The notes under the pieces: model-generated
The model's database searches: none
The model's input: only the letters and a program-made list of their open reading frames with translations
What the model was told of the DNA's origin: nothing
Origin: Spirochaetia bacterium
Lineage (GTDB): Bacteria; Spirochaetota; Spirochaetia; Treponematales; Breznakiellaceae
Direction of reading: 5' to 3'
NCBI GenBank assembly: GCA_026002045.1
Contig: BOAV01000025.1
Span: forward strand, 1 to 29,717
Length of the DNA stretch: 29,717 nucleotides
Translations under genes and position numbers: made by a program
Shown here: piece by piece, positions 14,888-22,648 of the stretch
Layout of the letters: the number at the start of each line of letters is the position of its first letter
How positions within the stretch are numbered: position 1 is the stretch's first letter

Positions 14888-15352
14888 ATGGTGAATTTGG
14901 AAGGGGCGCTGAAAAAATACGGGCTCGACATGCCCAATCCGCCGGCCAGGGGCGGTATCTATGAACCGGCCAAGGAATTTGGGGAAAATCTGTACTATCT
15001 TTCCGGCTGCGGTCCGGTTATCAACGGGAAGCAGCTCTATACGGGTAAACTCGGGGTGGAGTATACCGTGGAAGAGGGGCAGGCTGCGGCCCGCTATTGC
15101 GTGCTGAACCTTCTGGCAAACCTTCAGGCGGCAATCGGGGACCTGGGCCGGGTCAAGCGGATCGTCAAGATGCTCTGTTTTGTGGCGGGGACCGATACTT
15201 TTTATGACCACCCCAAGGTCGCCAACGGCGGCAGCCAGCTTCTGGAGGACATATTCGGGACGGAAATCGGCCGCTGCGCCCGTTCCGCCGTGGGGATGAA
15301 CGCCCTGCCCGGCAATATCCCGGTGGAAATTGAATTGTTGGTGGAGGTATAA
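14888..15352 (+). CDS. RidA/YjgF/UK114 family enamine/imine deaminase
   Basis: 154 residues of the Rid superfamily, which hydrolyse reactive enamine/imine intermediates such as 2-aminoacrylate made by PLP-dependent dehydratases. The C-terminal signature RCARSAVGMNALPGN then VEIE holds the substrate carboxylate-binding arginine (R132), equivalent to Arg105 of E. coli RidA, and a Glu in VEIE. It is longer than classic 128-residue RidA, with an N-terminal extension and YYLSGCGPV in place of the usual SGQ strand. Ribosome site AGGAGAG, five bases before ATG. Two bases separate its stop from the next gene, a fold-type III PLP enzyme, which fits clean-up of that enzyme's intermediate. Confidence 0.88.
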   Translation: MVNLEGALKKYGLDMPNPPARGGIYEPAKEFGENLYYLSGCGPVINGKQLYTGKLGVEYTVEEGQAAARYCVLNLLANLQAAIGDLGRVKRIVKMLCFVAGTDTFYDHPKVANGGSQLLEDIFGTEIGRCARSAVGMNALPGNIPVEIELLVEV

Positions 15353-15354
15353 CC

Positions 15355-16476
15355 ATGGATGGAAACCTTTATCGGGTGGAGGGGGAGGAAAATATCGATT
15401 CCCCCGCCCTGATCTACTATCAGGATATTATCGAAGAAAACATCAAAAAGGCTGTAGCCATGGCGGGGGACGCGGATCGGCTCTGGCCCCACGTAAAGAC
15501 CCACAAAATGGAAGCCATGATCCGGCTGCAGCAATCCTACGGCATTCAGCGTTTTAAATGCGCCACCATCGCCGAGGCGGAAATGACCGCCCGCTGCGGT
15601 CCCGTTGGCAACGGGGCACAGCATATCCTGCTCTCCTATCCATTGGTGGGGCCCGCCATCGGGCGTTTTATCCGGCTGCGGGGGCAGTACTGTTCTTCTA
15701 TTTTTTATGCCATCGGGGATAACCTTGATCAGCTCTCCCTTTTGGGGGAGGCCGCGCTTGCCGCAAAACAGGATGATCTGCCGGTCCTTGTTGATGTAAA
15801 CCTGGGCATGGATCGCACCGGTGTTGCCCTTGAAAACCTTGAAGCCTTTTGTTTGGACTGCGGAAAAATTAAGGGCATATCCCTCCGGGGCCTGCACTGT
15901 TATGACGGGCATTTTTCGATCAAGGACATTGCGGAACGGGAACGGGCGGTGGACAAAACAACAGAATCACTGTTTAAAGTGAAAGAGACATTAGAAAAGC
16001 GGGGGCAGAAACTCCCCATCATGGTAATGGGGGGAACCCCAACCTTTCCCTGCCATCTCCGCGAAAAGGGCGCTTATTTATCGCCGGGGACTTTTTTTGT
16101 GCAGGACTGGGGTTATGGTTCCAAATACAAGGATTTGGATTTTACCCCCGGCGCGGCTCTGCTGACACGGGTGGTAAGCCACCCCGCGAAGGGCCTTTTT
16201 ACGGTGGACCTTGGCTACAAGGCCATCGCCGCCGATCCCGCAGGACAGCGGGGTATTATCGCAAGCCTGCCCCAGGCGGAGCCCATTGCCCAGAGCGAGG
16301 AGCATTGGGTGTTCCGCATTGCCGGGGAGGTGCCCCCCATCGGCGCGGTACTGTACGTACTCCCCACCCATATCTGCCCCACTACCGCCCTCTATCCCGG
16401 CGCTTATGTGACCATGTGCGGCAAACTGGTAAACTATTGGGAAGTTACCGCACGAAATCGCAGAATTAGTGTGTAA
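15355..16476 (+). CDS. D-threonine aldolase / D-serine dehydratase-family PLP enzyme
   Basis: 373 residues with an alanine-racemase-type N-terminal barrel (PF01168) and the D-serine dehydratase-like C-terminal domain. PLP motif PHVKTHK (Lys48 the likely Schiff-base residue), substrate/phosphate motifs LRGLHCYDGH and VMGGTPTF, and the C-terminal metal pair in LPTHICPTTALY (H339, C341), as in eukaryotic D-serine ammonia-lyases and bacterial D-threonine aldolases. Reaction is either D-Ser -> pyruvate + NH3, or D-Thr -> Gly + acetaldehyde; sequence alone does not choose. The RidA partner favours a dehydratase, which gives 2-aminoacrylate. GGAGG overlaps the end of ridA, so the two are coupled. 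Ends four bases from the convergent kinase-like gene with no terminator between. Confidence 0.87.
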   Translation: MDGNLYRVEGEENIDSPALIYYQDIIEENIKKAVAMAGDADRLWPHVKTHKMEAMIRLQQSYGIQRFKCATIAEAEMTARCGPVGNGAQHILLSYPLVGPAIGRFIRLRGQYCSSIFYAIGDNLDQLSLLGEAALAAKQDDLPVLVDVNLGMDRTGVALENLEAFCLDCGKIKGISLRGLHCYDGHFSIKDIAERERAVDKTTESLFKVKETLEKRGQKLPIMVMGGTPTFPCHLREKGAYLSPGTFFVQDWGYGSKYKDLDFTPGAALLTRVVSHPAKGLFTVDLGYKAIAADPAGQRGIIASLPQAEPIAQSEEHWVFRIAGEVPPIGAVLYVLPTHICPTTALYPGAYVTMCGKLVNYWEVTARNRRISV

Positions 16477-16480
16477 CTGC

Positions 16481-17230
16481 TCACTCGTACTCCACAACAT
16501 TCGCCCAGTGGAGCAGGAAGTCCCTTTCTTCCGGCTTGTGCTTTACCAGTTGGGATGCGGACACAATGGAAATCCACTTCTGCACATACTGTTTCGCCGT
16601 GTCGCTTTTTTTGCAGAAGAGAGCCAGGTACTTGTCACCGACATTTATCTTCCCCGCTAGCGCAAACAGAAGATAGGTGCGGGCCGCATCGGCGGAGGCA
16701 TTGCCCTGGGTGGCGTGGGACCAGTCGATGATGTAGGCCTCATCCCTGTCGGTGATAATGATGTTGGTGGGGTTAAAGTCTCCGTGACAGAGCTTGGCGT
16801 GTTTGGGCAGACTGTCCAGCCGGGTGTGCAGCTCATACCGGGTGGTGGCGTCAAGGCCCGTCTCCCGGATCTTCCGGTGCATCTTTTCCGTAAGGAACTG
16901 CAGCCGTGCGGCGCTGTGCCGGTGCATGTCAAGCTGAATGTCCACCATGCGGTTTAAATATTCATCCAGACGATCCGGGTTTTTTTCCATGAGCTGGGCC
17001 AGTGTGGTGCCCTTGATGTATTCCATGACAATGGCCCACTTCCCGTCAATCCTGGTCACTTCCAGAATCTTCGGTACCTTCAAACCCGTCTCCCCCACGG
17101 CGGAAAGGTTGAGGGCTTCATTGAACACATCCGGCGCGGAGTATTCCGTTCCCATCAGTTTGATGACCTTGTCATCGTCATGGTAAATTGTTTTGGTTGG
17201 ACGTACCGCAATTATTTTTTCCAGGTTCAT
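16481..17230 (-). CDS. Aminoglycoside-phosphotransferase/choline-kinase-fold protein
   Basis: Predicted small-molecule kinase of the APH (PF01636) fold, 249 residues. The catalytic loop LCHGDFNPTNIII carries H149, D151 and N156, and the metal Asp is D169 in IIDWSHA. The hinge VMEYIKGTTLAQLM is at 68-81 and the N-lobe lysine is probably in DKVIKLMG. The C-lobe is short. All catalytic residues are present, so it should bind ATP and phosphorylate a hydroxyl compound (choline, an amino sugar, or an unknown fermentation-linked metabolite). Its ATG overlaps the adhE stop by four bases (ATGA), tying its translation to adhE; antibiotic resistance is unlikely in this context. Function unknown. Confidence 0.82.
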   Translation of the reverse strand: MNLEKIIAVRPTKTIYHDDDKVIKLMGTEYSAPDVFNEALNLSAVGETGLKVPKILEVTRIDGKWAIVMEYIKGTTLAQLMEKNPDRLDEYLNRMVDIQLDMHRHSAARLQFLTEKMHRKIRETGLDATTRYELHTRLDSLPKHAKLCHGDFNPTNIIITDRDEAYIIDWSHATQGNASADAARTYLLFALAGKINVGDKYLALFCKKSDTAKQYVQKWISIVSASQLVKHKPEERDFLLHWANVVEYE

Positions 17231-19842
17231 ACTTTCACTCCTTTCCCATAATAGGCGTTAAGATACATCTGTCTGATTTCGGCGATCAGGGGATACCGGG
17301 GATTCGCGCCGGTGCACTGATCGTCAAAGGCCTGCTCGCTCATCTCGTCAAGCCGGGCAAGGAAATCCTTTTCGTCGATGTTGTAATCTTTGATGGTTTT
17401 CTTGATCCCGATTTGCTCCTTGAGGCTACTGATCGCCGCGATGAGGCTTTCCAGTTTTTCCTCATCGTTTTTGCCCTTGAGTCCCAATGCCGTTGCGATT
17501 TCGCCGTAACGTGCCAGCGTGTGTGGGTGATCGTATTGAGAGAAGGTTCCCATCTTGGGCGGCGCTTCCACGGCGTTAAACCGCAGCACCTCGTTGATCA
17601 TCAGCGCATTGGCGATGCCGTGGGGCAGATGGTGGAATGCGCCGAGCTTGTGTGCCATGGAATGACACACACCGAGGAATGCGTTTGCAAAGGCCATCCC
17701 CGCAATGGTGGCGGCGTTTGCCATCTTTTCCCGTGCGACCGGATCATTGGGGCCGTTGTTGTAGGCAGCGGGCAGGTACTCGAAGATCACCTTGAGGGCC
17801 TGTATCGCAAGGCCGTCGGTGTAATCGGTTGCCAGTACGGAAGCGTAGGCCTCAAGCGCGTGGGTCACGGCGTCAATGCCGCTGGCGCTGGTGAGGCCCT
17901 TGGGCGCGTTCATCTGGAGGTCCGCGTCAACAATGGCCATGTCGGGCATCAGTTCGTAGTCGGCCAGCGGGTACTTCATGCCCACTTTTTCGTCAGTGAT
18001 AACGGCGAAGGGCGTCACCTCCGAACCCGTTCCCGCAGAAGTAGGGACCGCGATAAAGTAAGCCTTCTCTCCCATTTTGGGGAAGGTATAAACACGTTTG
18101 CGGATATCGATAAAGCGCATCGCCATATCCTGAAAGTCCGCTTCCGGGTGTTCGTACAAGACCCACATGATTTTGCCCGCATCCATGGCGGAACCGCCGC
18201 CAACCGCGATGATCACATCCGGCTGGAAGGCCGTCATCTGCGCCGCGCCGAGCCGGGCGCAGGCCAGGGTGGGGTCCGGCTCCACATCGAAGAAGGTGTC
18301 GTGGGCGATCCCCAGCTCATCAAGCTTATCGGTCACCGGTTTGGTGTAGCCGTTTTTGTAGAGGAAAGAATCGGTGACGATAAAGGCCCGCTTCTTCCCC
18401 ATCACGTGTTTGAGTTCGTCCAGGGCAACCGGGAGGCAGCCCTTCTTGAGATAGATTTTTTCAGGCGCCCTGAACCACAGCATGTTTTCTCTCCTTTCCG
18501 CTACCGTTTTTATGTTGAGCAGGTGCTTGACCCCCACGTTCTCCGAAACCGAGTTGCCCCCCCATGAGCCGCAGCCCAGGGTCAGCGAAGGAGCCAGCTT
18601 GAAGTTGTACAGGTCCCCGATACCGCCATGGGACGAGGGGGTGTTCACCAGAATCCGGCAGGTCTTCATCCGCAGGCCGAAGCTGTCAAGCTTTTCCTTT
18701 TCGGTCAAAGCGTTGAGGTACACCGAAGCGGTATGGCCGTAGCCCCCGTCCCGAATCAGCTGGTCCGCCTTGTCCATGGCATCGTTAAAGTTTTTTGCCC
18801 GGTAGAAGGCCAGCACCGGGGAAAGTTTCTCGTGGGCGAACTCTTCGCTGATATCCACGCTGCTCACTTCGCCCAAAAGAATCTTGGTGGATTCGCTCAC
18901 CGTCACCCCCGCCAGCGCAGCGATCTTGAAGGCACTCTGCCCGACGATCTTGGCGTTCAGCGCCCCATTTATAATGATGGTTTTGCGGACCTTTTCGATT
19001 TCAGCAGGCTTCAAAAAGTAGCAGCCCCGCGCTGCAAATTCCGCCTTAACCGCATCGTAGACCTTGTCCAGCGCAATAACCGACTGCTCCGAGGCGCAGA
19101 TCATCCCGTTGTCAAAGGTCTTTGAATGGATGATCGAGTTGACCGCCGGCAGGATGTCCGCCGTGTCGTCGATGATGGCCGGCACATTCCCGGAGCCCAC
19201 GCCGATGGCGGGCTTCCCCGAGGAATAGGCGGCCTTGACCATGCCCGGCCCGCCGGTGGCCAGAATGATGTCCGCTTCCTTCATTACAAGATTGGTCATT
19301 TCAAGGCCCGGTTCGTCTATCCAGCTGATGATCCCCTCAGGCGCCCCGGCTTCAACCGCCGCGTCCAGCACAATCCTGGCCGCCGCATTGGTACATCCCT
19401 TGGCCCGGGGGTGGGGTGAGAAGATCACCGCGTTCCGGGTTTTCAGGCAGATCAGGGCCTTGAAAATCGCCGTGGACGTGGGGTTCGTGGTGGGGATAAC
19501 CGCCGCCACAATTCCGATGGGCTCCGCAATCTTCGTAATGCCATAGACCGGGTCCCGTTCCAGGACGCCGCAGGTCCTGGTGTCCCTGTAGGCGTTGTAG
19601 ATATACTCGGCGGCATAGTGGTTCTTAATCACCTTGTCCTCCACCACCCCCATGCCGGTCTCCTCCACCGCCATCTTTGCCAGGCCAATCCGGGCCCGGT
19701 TCGCGGCCTCGGCGGCGGCAAAGAAGATTTTGTCTACCTGCTCCTGATTAAAGCTCGCGTAGGCCCGTTGGGCCGTACGGAGTTCCCTCAGCGCCCGCCG
19801 GAGGCTTTCCAAATCCTTAACCGGTTCTCTGTCTTTTGCCAT
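17227..19842 (-). CDS. adhE: Bifunctional aldehyde-alcohol dehydrogenase AdhE
   Basis: Cytoplasmic fermentation enzyme: acetyl-CoA -> acetaldehyde -> ethanol with two NADH. 871 residues, the normal length. The N-terminal half is CoA-acylating aldehyde dehydrogenase with catalytic C249 in FDNGMICASEQ and PTTNPTSTA/GVGSGNVP cofactor segments. The C-terminal half (from about 455) is iron-dependent alcohol dehydrogenase with AVGGGSAMDAGK, SAGTGSEVTPFAV and the metal ligands in GVCHSMAHKLGAFHHLPHG. The helical filament-forming linker (about 440-460) is present. Ribosome site AGGAG is six bases before ATG and a strong promoter lies upstream (19897-19925). Followed by an overlapping kinase-fold gene. 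Antisense frames over this gene are shadows. Confidence 0.97.
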   Translation of the reverse strand: MAKDREPVKDLESLRRALRELRTAQRAYASFNQEQVDKIFFAAAEAANRARIGLAKMAVEETGMGVVEDKVIKNHYAAEYIYNAYRDTRTCGVLERDPVYGITKIAEPIGIVAAVIPTTNPTSTAIFKALICLKTRNAVIFSPHPRAKGCTNAAARIVLDAAVEAGAPEGIISWIDEPGLEMTNLVMKEADIILATGGPGMVKAAYSSGKPAIGVGSGNVPAIIDDTADILPAVNSIIHSKTFDNGMICASEQSVIALDKVYDAVKAEFAARGCYFLKPAEIEKVRKTIIINGALNAKIVGQSAFKIAALAGVTVSESTKILLGEVSSVDISEEFAHEKLSPVLAFYRAKNFNDAMDKADQLIRDGGYGHTASVYLNALTEKEKLDSFGLRMKTCRILVNTPSSHGGIGDLYNFKLAPSLTLGCGSWGGNSVSENVGVKHLLNIKTVAERRENMLWFRAPEKIYLKKGCLPVALDELKHVMGKKRAFIVTDSFLYKNGYTKPVTDKLDELGIAHDTFFDVEPDPTLACARLGAAQMTAFQPDVIIAVGGGSAMDAGKIMWVLYEHPEADFQDMAMRFIDIRKRVYTFPKMGEKAYFIAVPTSAGTGSEVTPFAVITDEKVGMKYPLADYELMPDMAIVDADLQMNAPKGLTSASGIDAVTHALEAYASVLATDYTDGLAIQALKVIFEYLPAAYNNGPNDPVAREKMANAATIAGMAFANAFLGVCHSMAHKLGAFHHLPHGIANALMINEVLRFNAVEAPPKMGTFSQYDHPHTLARYGEIATALGLKGKNDEEKLESLIAAISSLKEQIGIKKTIKDYNIDEKDFLARLDEMSEQAFDDQCTGANPRYPLIAEIRQMYLNAYYGKGVKV

Positions 19843-19896
19843 ACAATCTCCTGTGGCGCTTGGCGCCGTTTTAATCTCTCTTTAAATATCGATATA

Positions 19897-19925
19897 AATA
19901 TATCTATAAAAAATTATTGTGTCAA
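19897..19925 (-). promoter_or_regulatory. Strong sigma-70-type promoter of adhE
   Basis: Minus strand: -35 TTGACA (19920-19925, perfect), 17-nt spacer, -10 TATATT (19897-19902, five of six). Just downstream are the palindrome ATATCGATAT (19886-19895), at about +1 to +10, and a short GGCGCC-AAG-CGCC type hairpin before the ribosome site. Either could be an operator or leader structure. Confidence 0.68.
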
Positions 19926-19964
19926 GCGATAAGATATTTTTTTTATAAATTCGTGGAATAATCA

Positions 19965-19993
19965 TTGACAAAATTATGAATTATGTCTATTAC
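19965..19993 (+). promoter_or_regulatory. Promoter of the phosphatase-barrel operon
   Basis: Plus strand: -35 TTGACA (19965-19970, perfect), 17-nt spacer, -10 TATTAC (19988-19993, four of six). About 84 nt of leader precede the gene. The adhE and phosphatase promoters stand back to back about 40 nt apart in an A/T-rich divergent region. Confidence 0.6.
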
Positions 19994-20076
19994 TAAACAA
20001 ATAAGGCCGAAGTGTTCATGAATTTTCTTTAATTCCATGGGCTCAATACGGCGTTAATCAACAAGGAGAAGAAAGA

Positions 20077-21642
20077 GTGATGAAAAAGAAGTTATTTCCC
20101 GTCATTGCCGCGCTTGCCGCAGTTTTGACCCTGTTCGCAGCCTGTTATCAGGATATCGAACTTGATGATCCCGCGCCGGGCAGCCTGCTGCCGGTTGCCG
20201 GGGCGTACAACATGCGCGATGTAGGAGGGTATGAGACGCTTTATGACATGGCGAGGGGCCGTGCCCTGGGCGCTTTCAACGATGCAAAAACAGCCTGGGA
20301 GGCTGCCGGCAGCCCAATGGGTACGAATTTAACTGACGGTACCGGGTTAGCATTAAAAAATGCATGGAATAGCTTACAATCAGGATATCCTGAACTTGGT
20401 TTAACTGCGATTAGCGGCGCTGCCGATTTAGGTAATATGGCCGCTCTTGGAGGCGGGCTTGCAAAAGACGGCAGTTCAAAAACCGGTGTTGAAAAACGCA
20501 GGGTAAAAAGCGGCCTTATTATCCGCTCAGGCGATTTAAGCCGTCTTACAGAGAGGGACATAAGCTACCTGAAAGGATGGGGCGTACAAGCGGTTATTGA
20601 TTTTAGGGGGATTGCCCCTGCATCCGGTGGCAGAGATCCTGAGCGCGAAGCCGATAAAGACAGGCCGATTCCCAGCGCATTAAGCGGCAGCGATACTGAC
20701 CTGCACCCAATTACGGGGTTCCTTTCAACGACATTTGCTACAACTCAAACAGCTGGTAGTTCTAGCGCTAGGGCAGTACCGGGTAGTAATTCGACTCGAT
20801 TCCCACTGGTTGATACTCAGGGCGCTGCGAGTAACTTGGCTGATGCAAAATTCGGCGACCGCTTTGCGATAGAAGAAGGCGTTGTAGGTTCCATGGATAC
20901 ATTTTTAGGTGTCGATAACGGCACACTAAAAAGTACGGCGCAAATGGTGAAAGGGTATAAAGATATAATGGGAAACAAGGCAGAATGGAAATACCCTTCA
21001 GGAGCAACCTATGGTGACCAAAACTACATGAATTCAGGCGCAGTGCAGTTCCATAACTTTTTTATGTATTTGCTTTACACCGACGGCGATGAAACAGGTT
21101 CTTTCAGGACATCGCCTGCCAAGGTTATCTTCCATTGTTCTGCGGGCAAAGACCGGACCGGCATTGCGGCGGCTCTTTTTTATAGCGCCCTTGGGGTTCC
21201 CCGCGAGACAATCATCAAGGATTATCTTTTGAGCGCACAATATGTGGCGGAAAAATACGCCCCTGTGGTAAATGTTTTGGGCGAGCAGATGGAGCCTCTG
21301 GTAAGCGTTAAACGTGAATATATTGAATCGTTATTCAATTATATTGACACAGAATTTTCCGCTACAACGCTTTATTATGCGGCTGATGCTGACAATGCTA
21401 ATAATACTTCTGGTGTTGATAGTACTGCTGGAAGTCCTGATGTGGCAGCGGAAGCTGCTGTTAAGCGTAATGTTTACCCAAATGTTTCTTACGATAAATC
21501 CGCATCTGTTATAAAATTCTTAACAACGCCCGTCAACGCTGAAGCAAAAACGGCTGCGGCATTCGGTGCTGCGGTTTTCCACGGCGGCCTCGGACTTACC
21601 ATGGATCAGATTTATCAGCTCCGCAAGCTCTATTTAGAGTAG
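20077..21642 (+). CDS. Tyrosine-phosphatase-family lipoprotein with large insertions
   Basis: Exported lipoprotein of up to 521 residues. A Lys-rich signal ends in a lipobox FAAC (C23). The body matches the Y_phosphatase3 family: AYNMRDVGGYET (43-54) and RVKSGLIIRSGDLSRL (142-157), AVIDFRG, and the P-loop HCSAGKDRTG with nucleophile C354 and R360, so the active site is complete. In family members the first two motifs are about 10-15 residues apart; here about 87 residues, Ala/Gly/Asn-rich, separate them. Other long insertions occur around 225-260 and near 445-470. Ribosome site AAGGAG (20063-20068); start is GTG 20077 or the adjacent ATG 20080. Codon use is plainer and more A/T rich than adhE. 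Substrate could be phosphotyrosine, phosphoinositide-like or a periplasmic phosphoester. Confidence 0.8.
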   Translation: MMKKKLFPVIAALAAVLTLFAACYQDIELDDPAPGSLLPVAGAYNMRDVGGYETLYDMARGRALGAFNDAKTAWEAAGSPMGTNLTDGTGLALKNAWNSLQSGYPELGLTAISGAADLGNMAALGGGLAKDGSSKTGVEKRRVKSGLIIRSGDLSRLTERDISYLKGWGVQAVIDFRGIAPASGGRDPEREADKDRPIPSALSGSDTDLHPITGFLSTTFATTQTAGSSSARAVPGSNSTRFPLVDTQGAASNLADAKFGDRFAIEEGVVGSMDTFLGVDNGTLKSTAQMVKGYKDIMGNKAEWKYPSGATYGDQNYMNSGAVQFHNFFMYLLYTDGDETGSFRTSPAKVIFHCSAGKDRTGIAAALFYSALGVPRETIIKDYLLSAQYVAEKYAPVVNVLGEQMEPLVSVKREYIESLFNYIDTEFSATTLYYAADADNANNTSGVDSTAGSPDVAAEAAVKRNVYPNVSYDKSASVIKFLTTPVNAEAKTAAAFGAAVFHGGLGLTMDQIYQLRKLYLE

Positions 21643-21665
21643 CATCAACCAAAAAGGAAAACGAA

Positions 21666-22448
21666 ATGAAAAAGATAATGCTGGCTTTTTTTGCGCTTGT
21701 TATAACGGCGCAGGTCTTTTGTGCGCCCCCTGACTTTACCTTAAGCGCAGGCGGCGGTTTAACCGGAATATCACACTGGAAACAGGCGGAACTTAAGGAC
21801 GTATATAAAGATTATACAGGCGATGTCCTGTATAGCGGCTTAATAAAAGCCCCCACGGAACCCACCCAGGATGCGATGCGCCAGGGCCTGTTCGATACGG
21901 ATGAGAACGTAAACGGATTCGGTTTCCACGGATTTTTTGACGCAACCTATGTTGAGGTGAACGCCGCTTTTCTCTGGACCTGGATCGATCAGACGGTTCA
22001 TATCCCGGAAGATCCGGTTTTTAACCTTGCGGGAAGCGAAACCTATAATCACATGGTAACACAGATGTATTTTTCGATATTCGGCAAATATCCCTTCAAA
22101 ATCGGAAAGAGCAAATGGTCTATTTCCCCCATGGTCGGCGCAGCCTATCAGCTTGCATTGGCGGAGCCGGACAAGAAATTTTATGACAGTTTAAAACTGG
22201 TCAAGGCAAAGGGCTATGATGTCCCCAACCTTGGGGAGCTTTTGAATTCCTGGTGGATAAAATTCGGGGTTGGAGCCGACTACAATATAACCGGGAAACT
22301 GTTTCTCCGCTCCGAATTGCTCTACGGGCTAAAACTTCCCAATGAGTATGAAATCGGTATGGCGGACTATTGGACGGAAAATATCAAGGGAATGTCTAAC
22401 GGACTAACCTATTCCCTGGCGGTCGGTTACAAAATAAAAACCTTCTAA
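21666..22448 (+). CDS. Exported beta-barrel-like protein, probable outer membrane
   Basis: 260 residues, family not recognised. An N-terminal signal (about 1-20, MKKIMLAFFALVITAQVFC) is followed by TLSAGGGLTGISHW and a chain of alternating polar/aromatic strands (FHGFFDATYVEVNAAFLW, MYFSIFGKYPF, WSISPMVGAAYQLAL, KFGVGADYNIT, LFLRSELLYGLKL, LTYSLAVGYKIKTF). Ending on Phe after alternating hydrophobics is the usual sorting signal for outer-membrane barrels. About eight to ten strands fit. The Cys at 19 is not in a good lipobox. It starts 23 nt after the phosphatase stop with AAAGGAAAA upstream, so they form one operon; a shared job in envelope phosphate or signalling is only a guess. Confidence 0.68.
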   Translation: MKKIMLAFFALVITAQVFCAPPDFTLSAGGGLTGISHWKQAELKDVYKDYTGDVLYSGLIKAPTEPTQDAMRQGLFDTDENVNGFGFHGFFDATYVEVNAAFLWTWIDQTVHIPEDPVFNLAGSETYNHMVTQMYFSIFGKYPFKIGKSKWSISPMVGAAYQLALAEPDKKFYDSLKLVKAKGYDVPNLGELLNSWWIKFGVGADYNITGKLFLRSELLYGLKLPNEYEIGMADYWTENIKGMSNGLTYSLAVGYKIKTF

Positions 22449-22452
22449 AGCG

Positions 22453-22493
22453 CATACGGCCCCCCAAGTTCTATCTCGTCCGGGGGCCGTATG
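22453..22493 (+). terminator. Strong hairpin terminating the phosphatase-barrel operon
   Basis: Perfect 12-bp inverted repeat CATACGGCCCCC (22453-22464) / GGGGGCCGTATG (22482-22493), 17-nt loop, beginning four bases after the barrel gene stop. A T-rich run (ATTTTCTCTCTTT) follows about 8 nt later rather than directly, so termination may be partly hairpin- and partly factor-dependent. The remaining gap to 22648 holds no gene or clear element. Confidence 0.75.
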
Positions 22494-22648
22494 GCAGCGC
22501 ATTTTCTCTCTTTAAGAAAGTAATGATACCTTTTCAAAAGAAATGCAACTAATATATAAAAACCCAATATTATGATGACTTTTAGCATAACAAATATCCT
22601 TTACTTCTGAAGAAATGGGGCATATCCTCAAACTACAAGGAGAAAGCC

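Noticed and set aside
15202..15912. 236-codon minus-strand frame
   Set aside because: Antisense to ridA and the aldolase-family gene; both sense genes have full motif sets and good starts.
16481..17230. Antibiotic-resistance aminoglycoside kinase
   Set aside because: Fold matches, but overlap with adhE and generic APH sequence favour a metabolic kinase; no resistance-specific features seen.
17188..18567. 459-codon open frame on the plus strand
   Set aside because: Antisense to adhE, which is complete and well conserved; the shadow has no domain or ribosome site.
19903..19935. Rex-like operator near the adhE promoter (TTGTG...TAA)
   Set aside because: Only one half fits a Rex site and it overlaps the -35 by chance composition; no symmetric partner.
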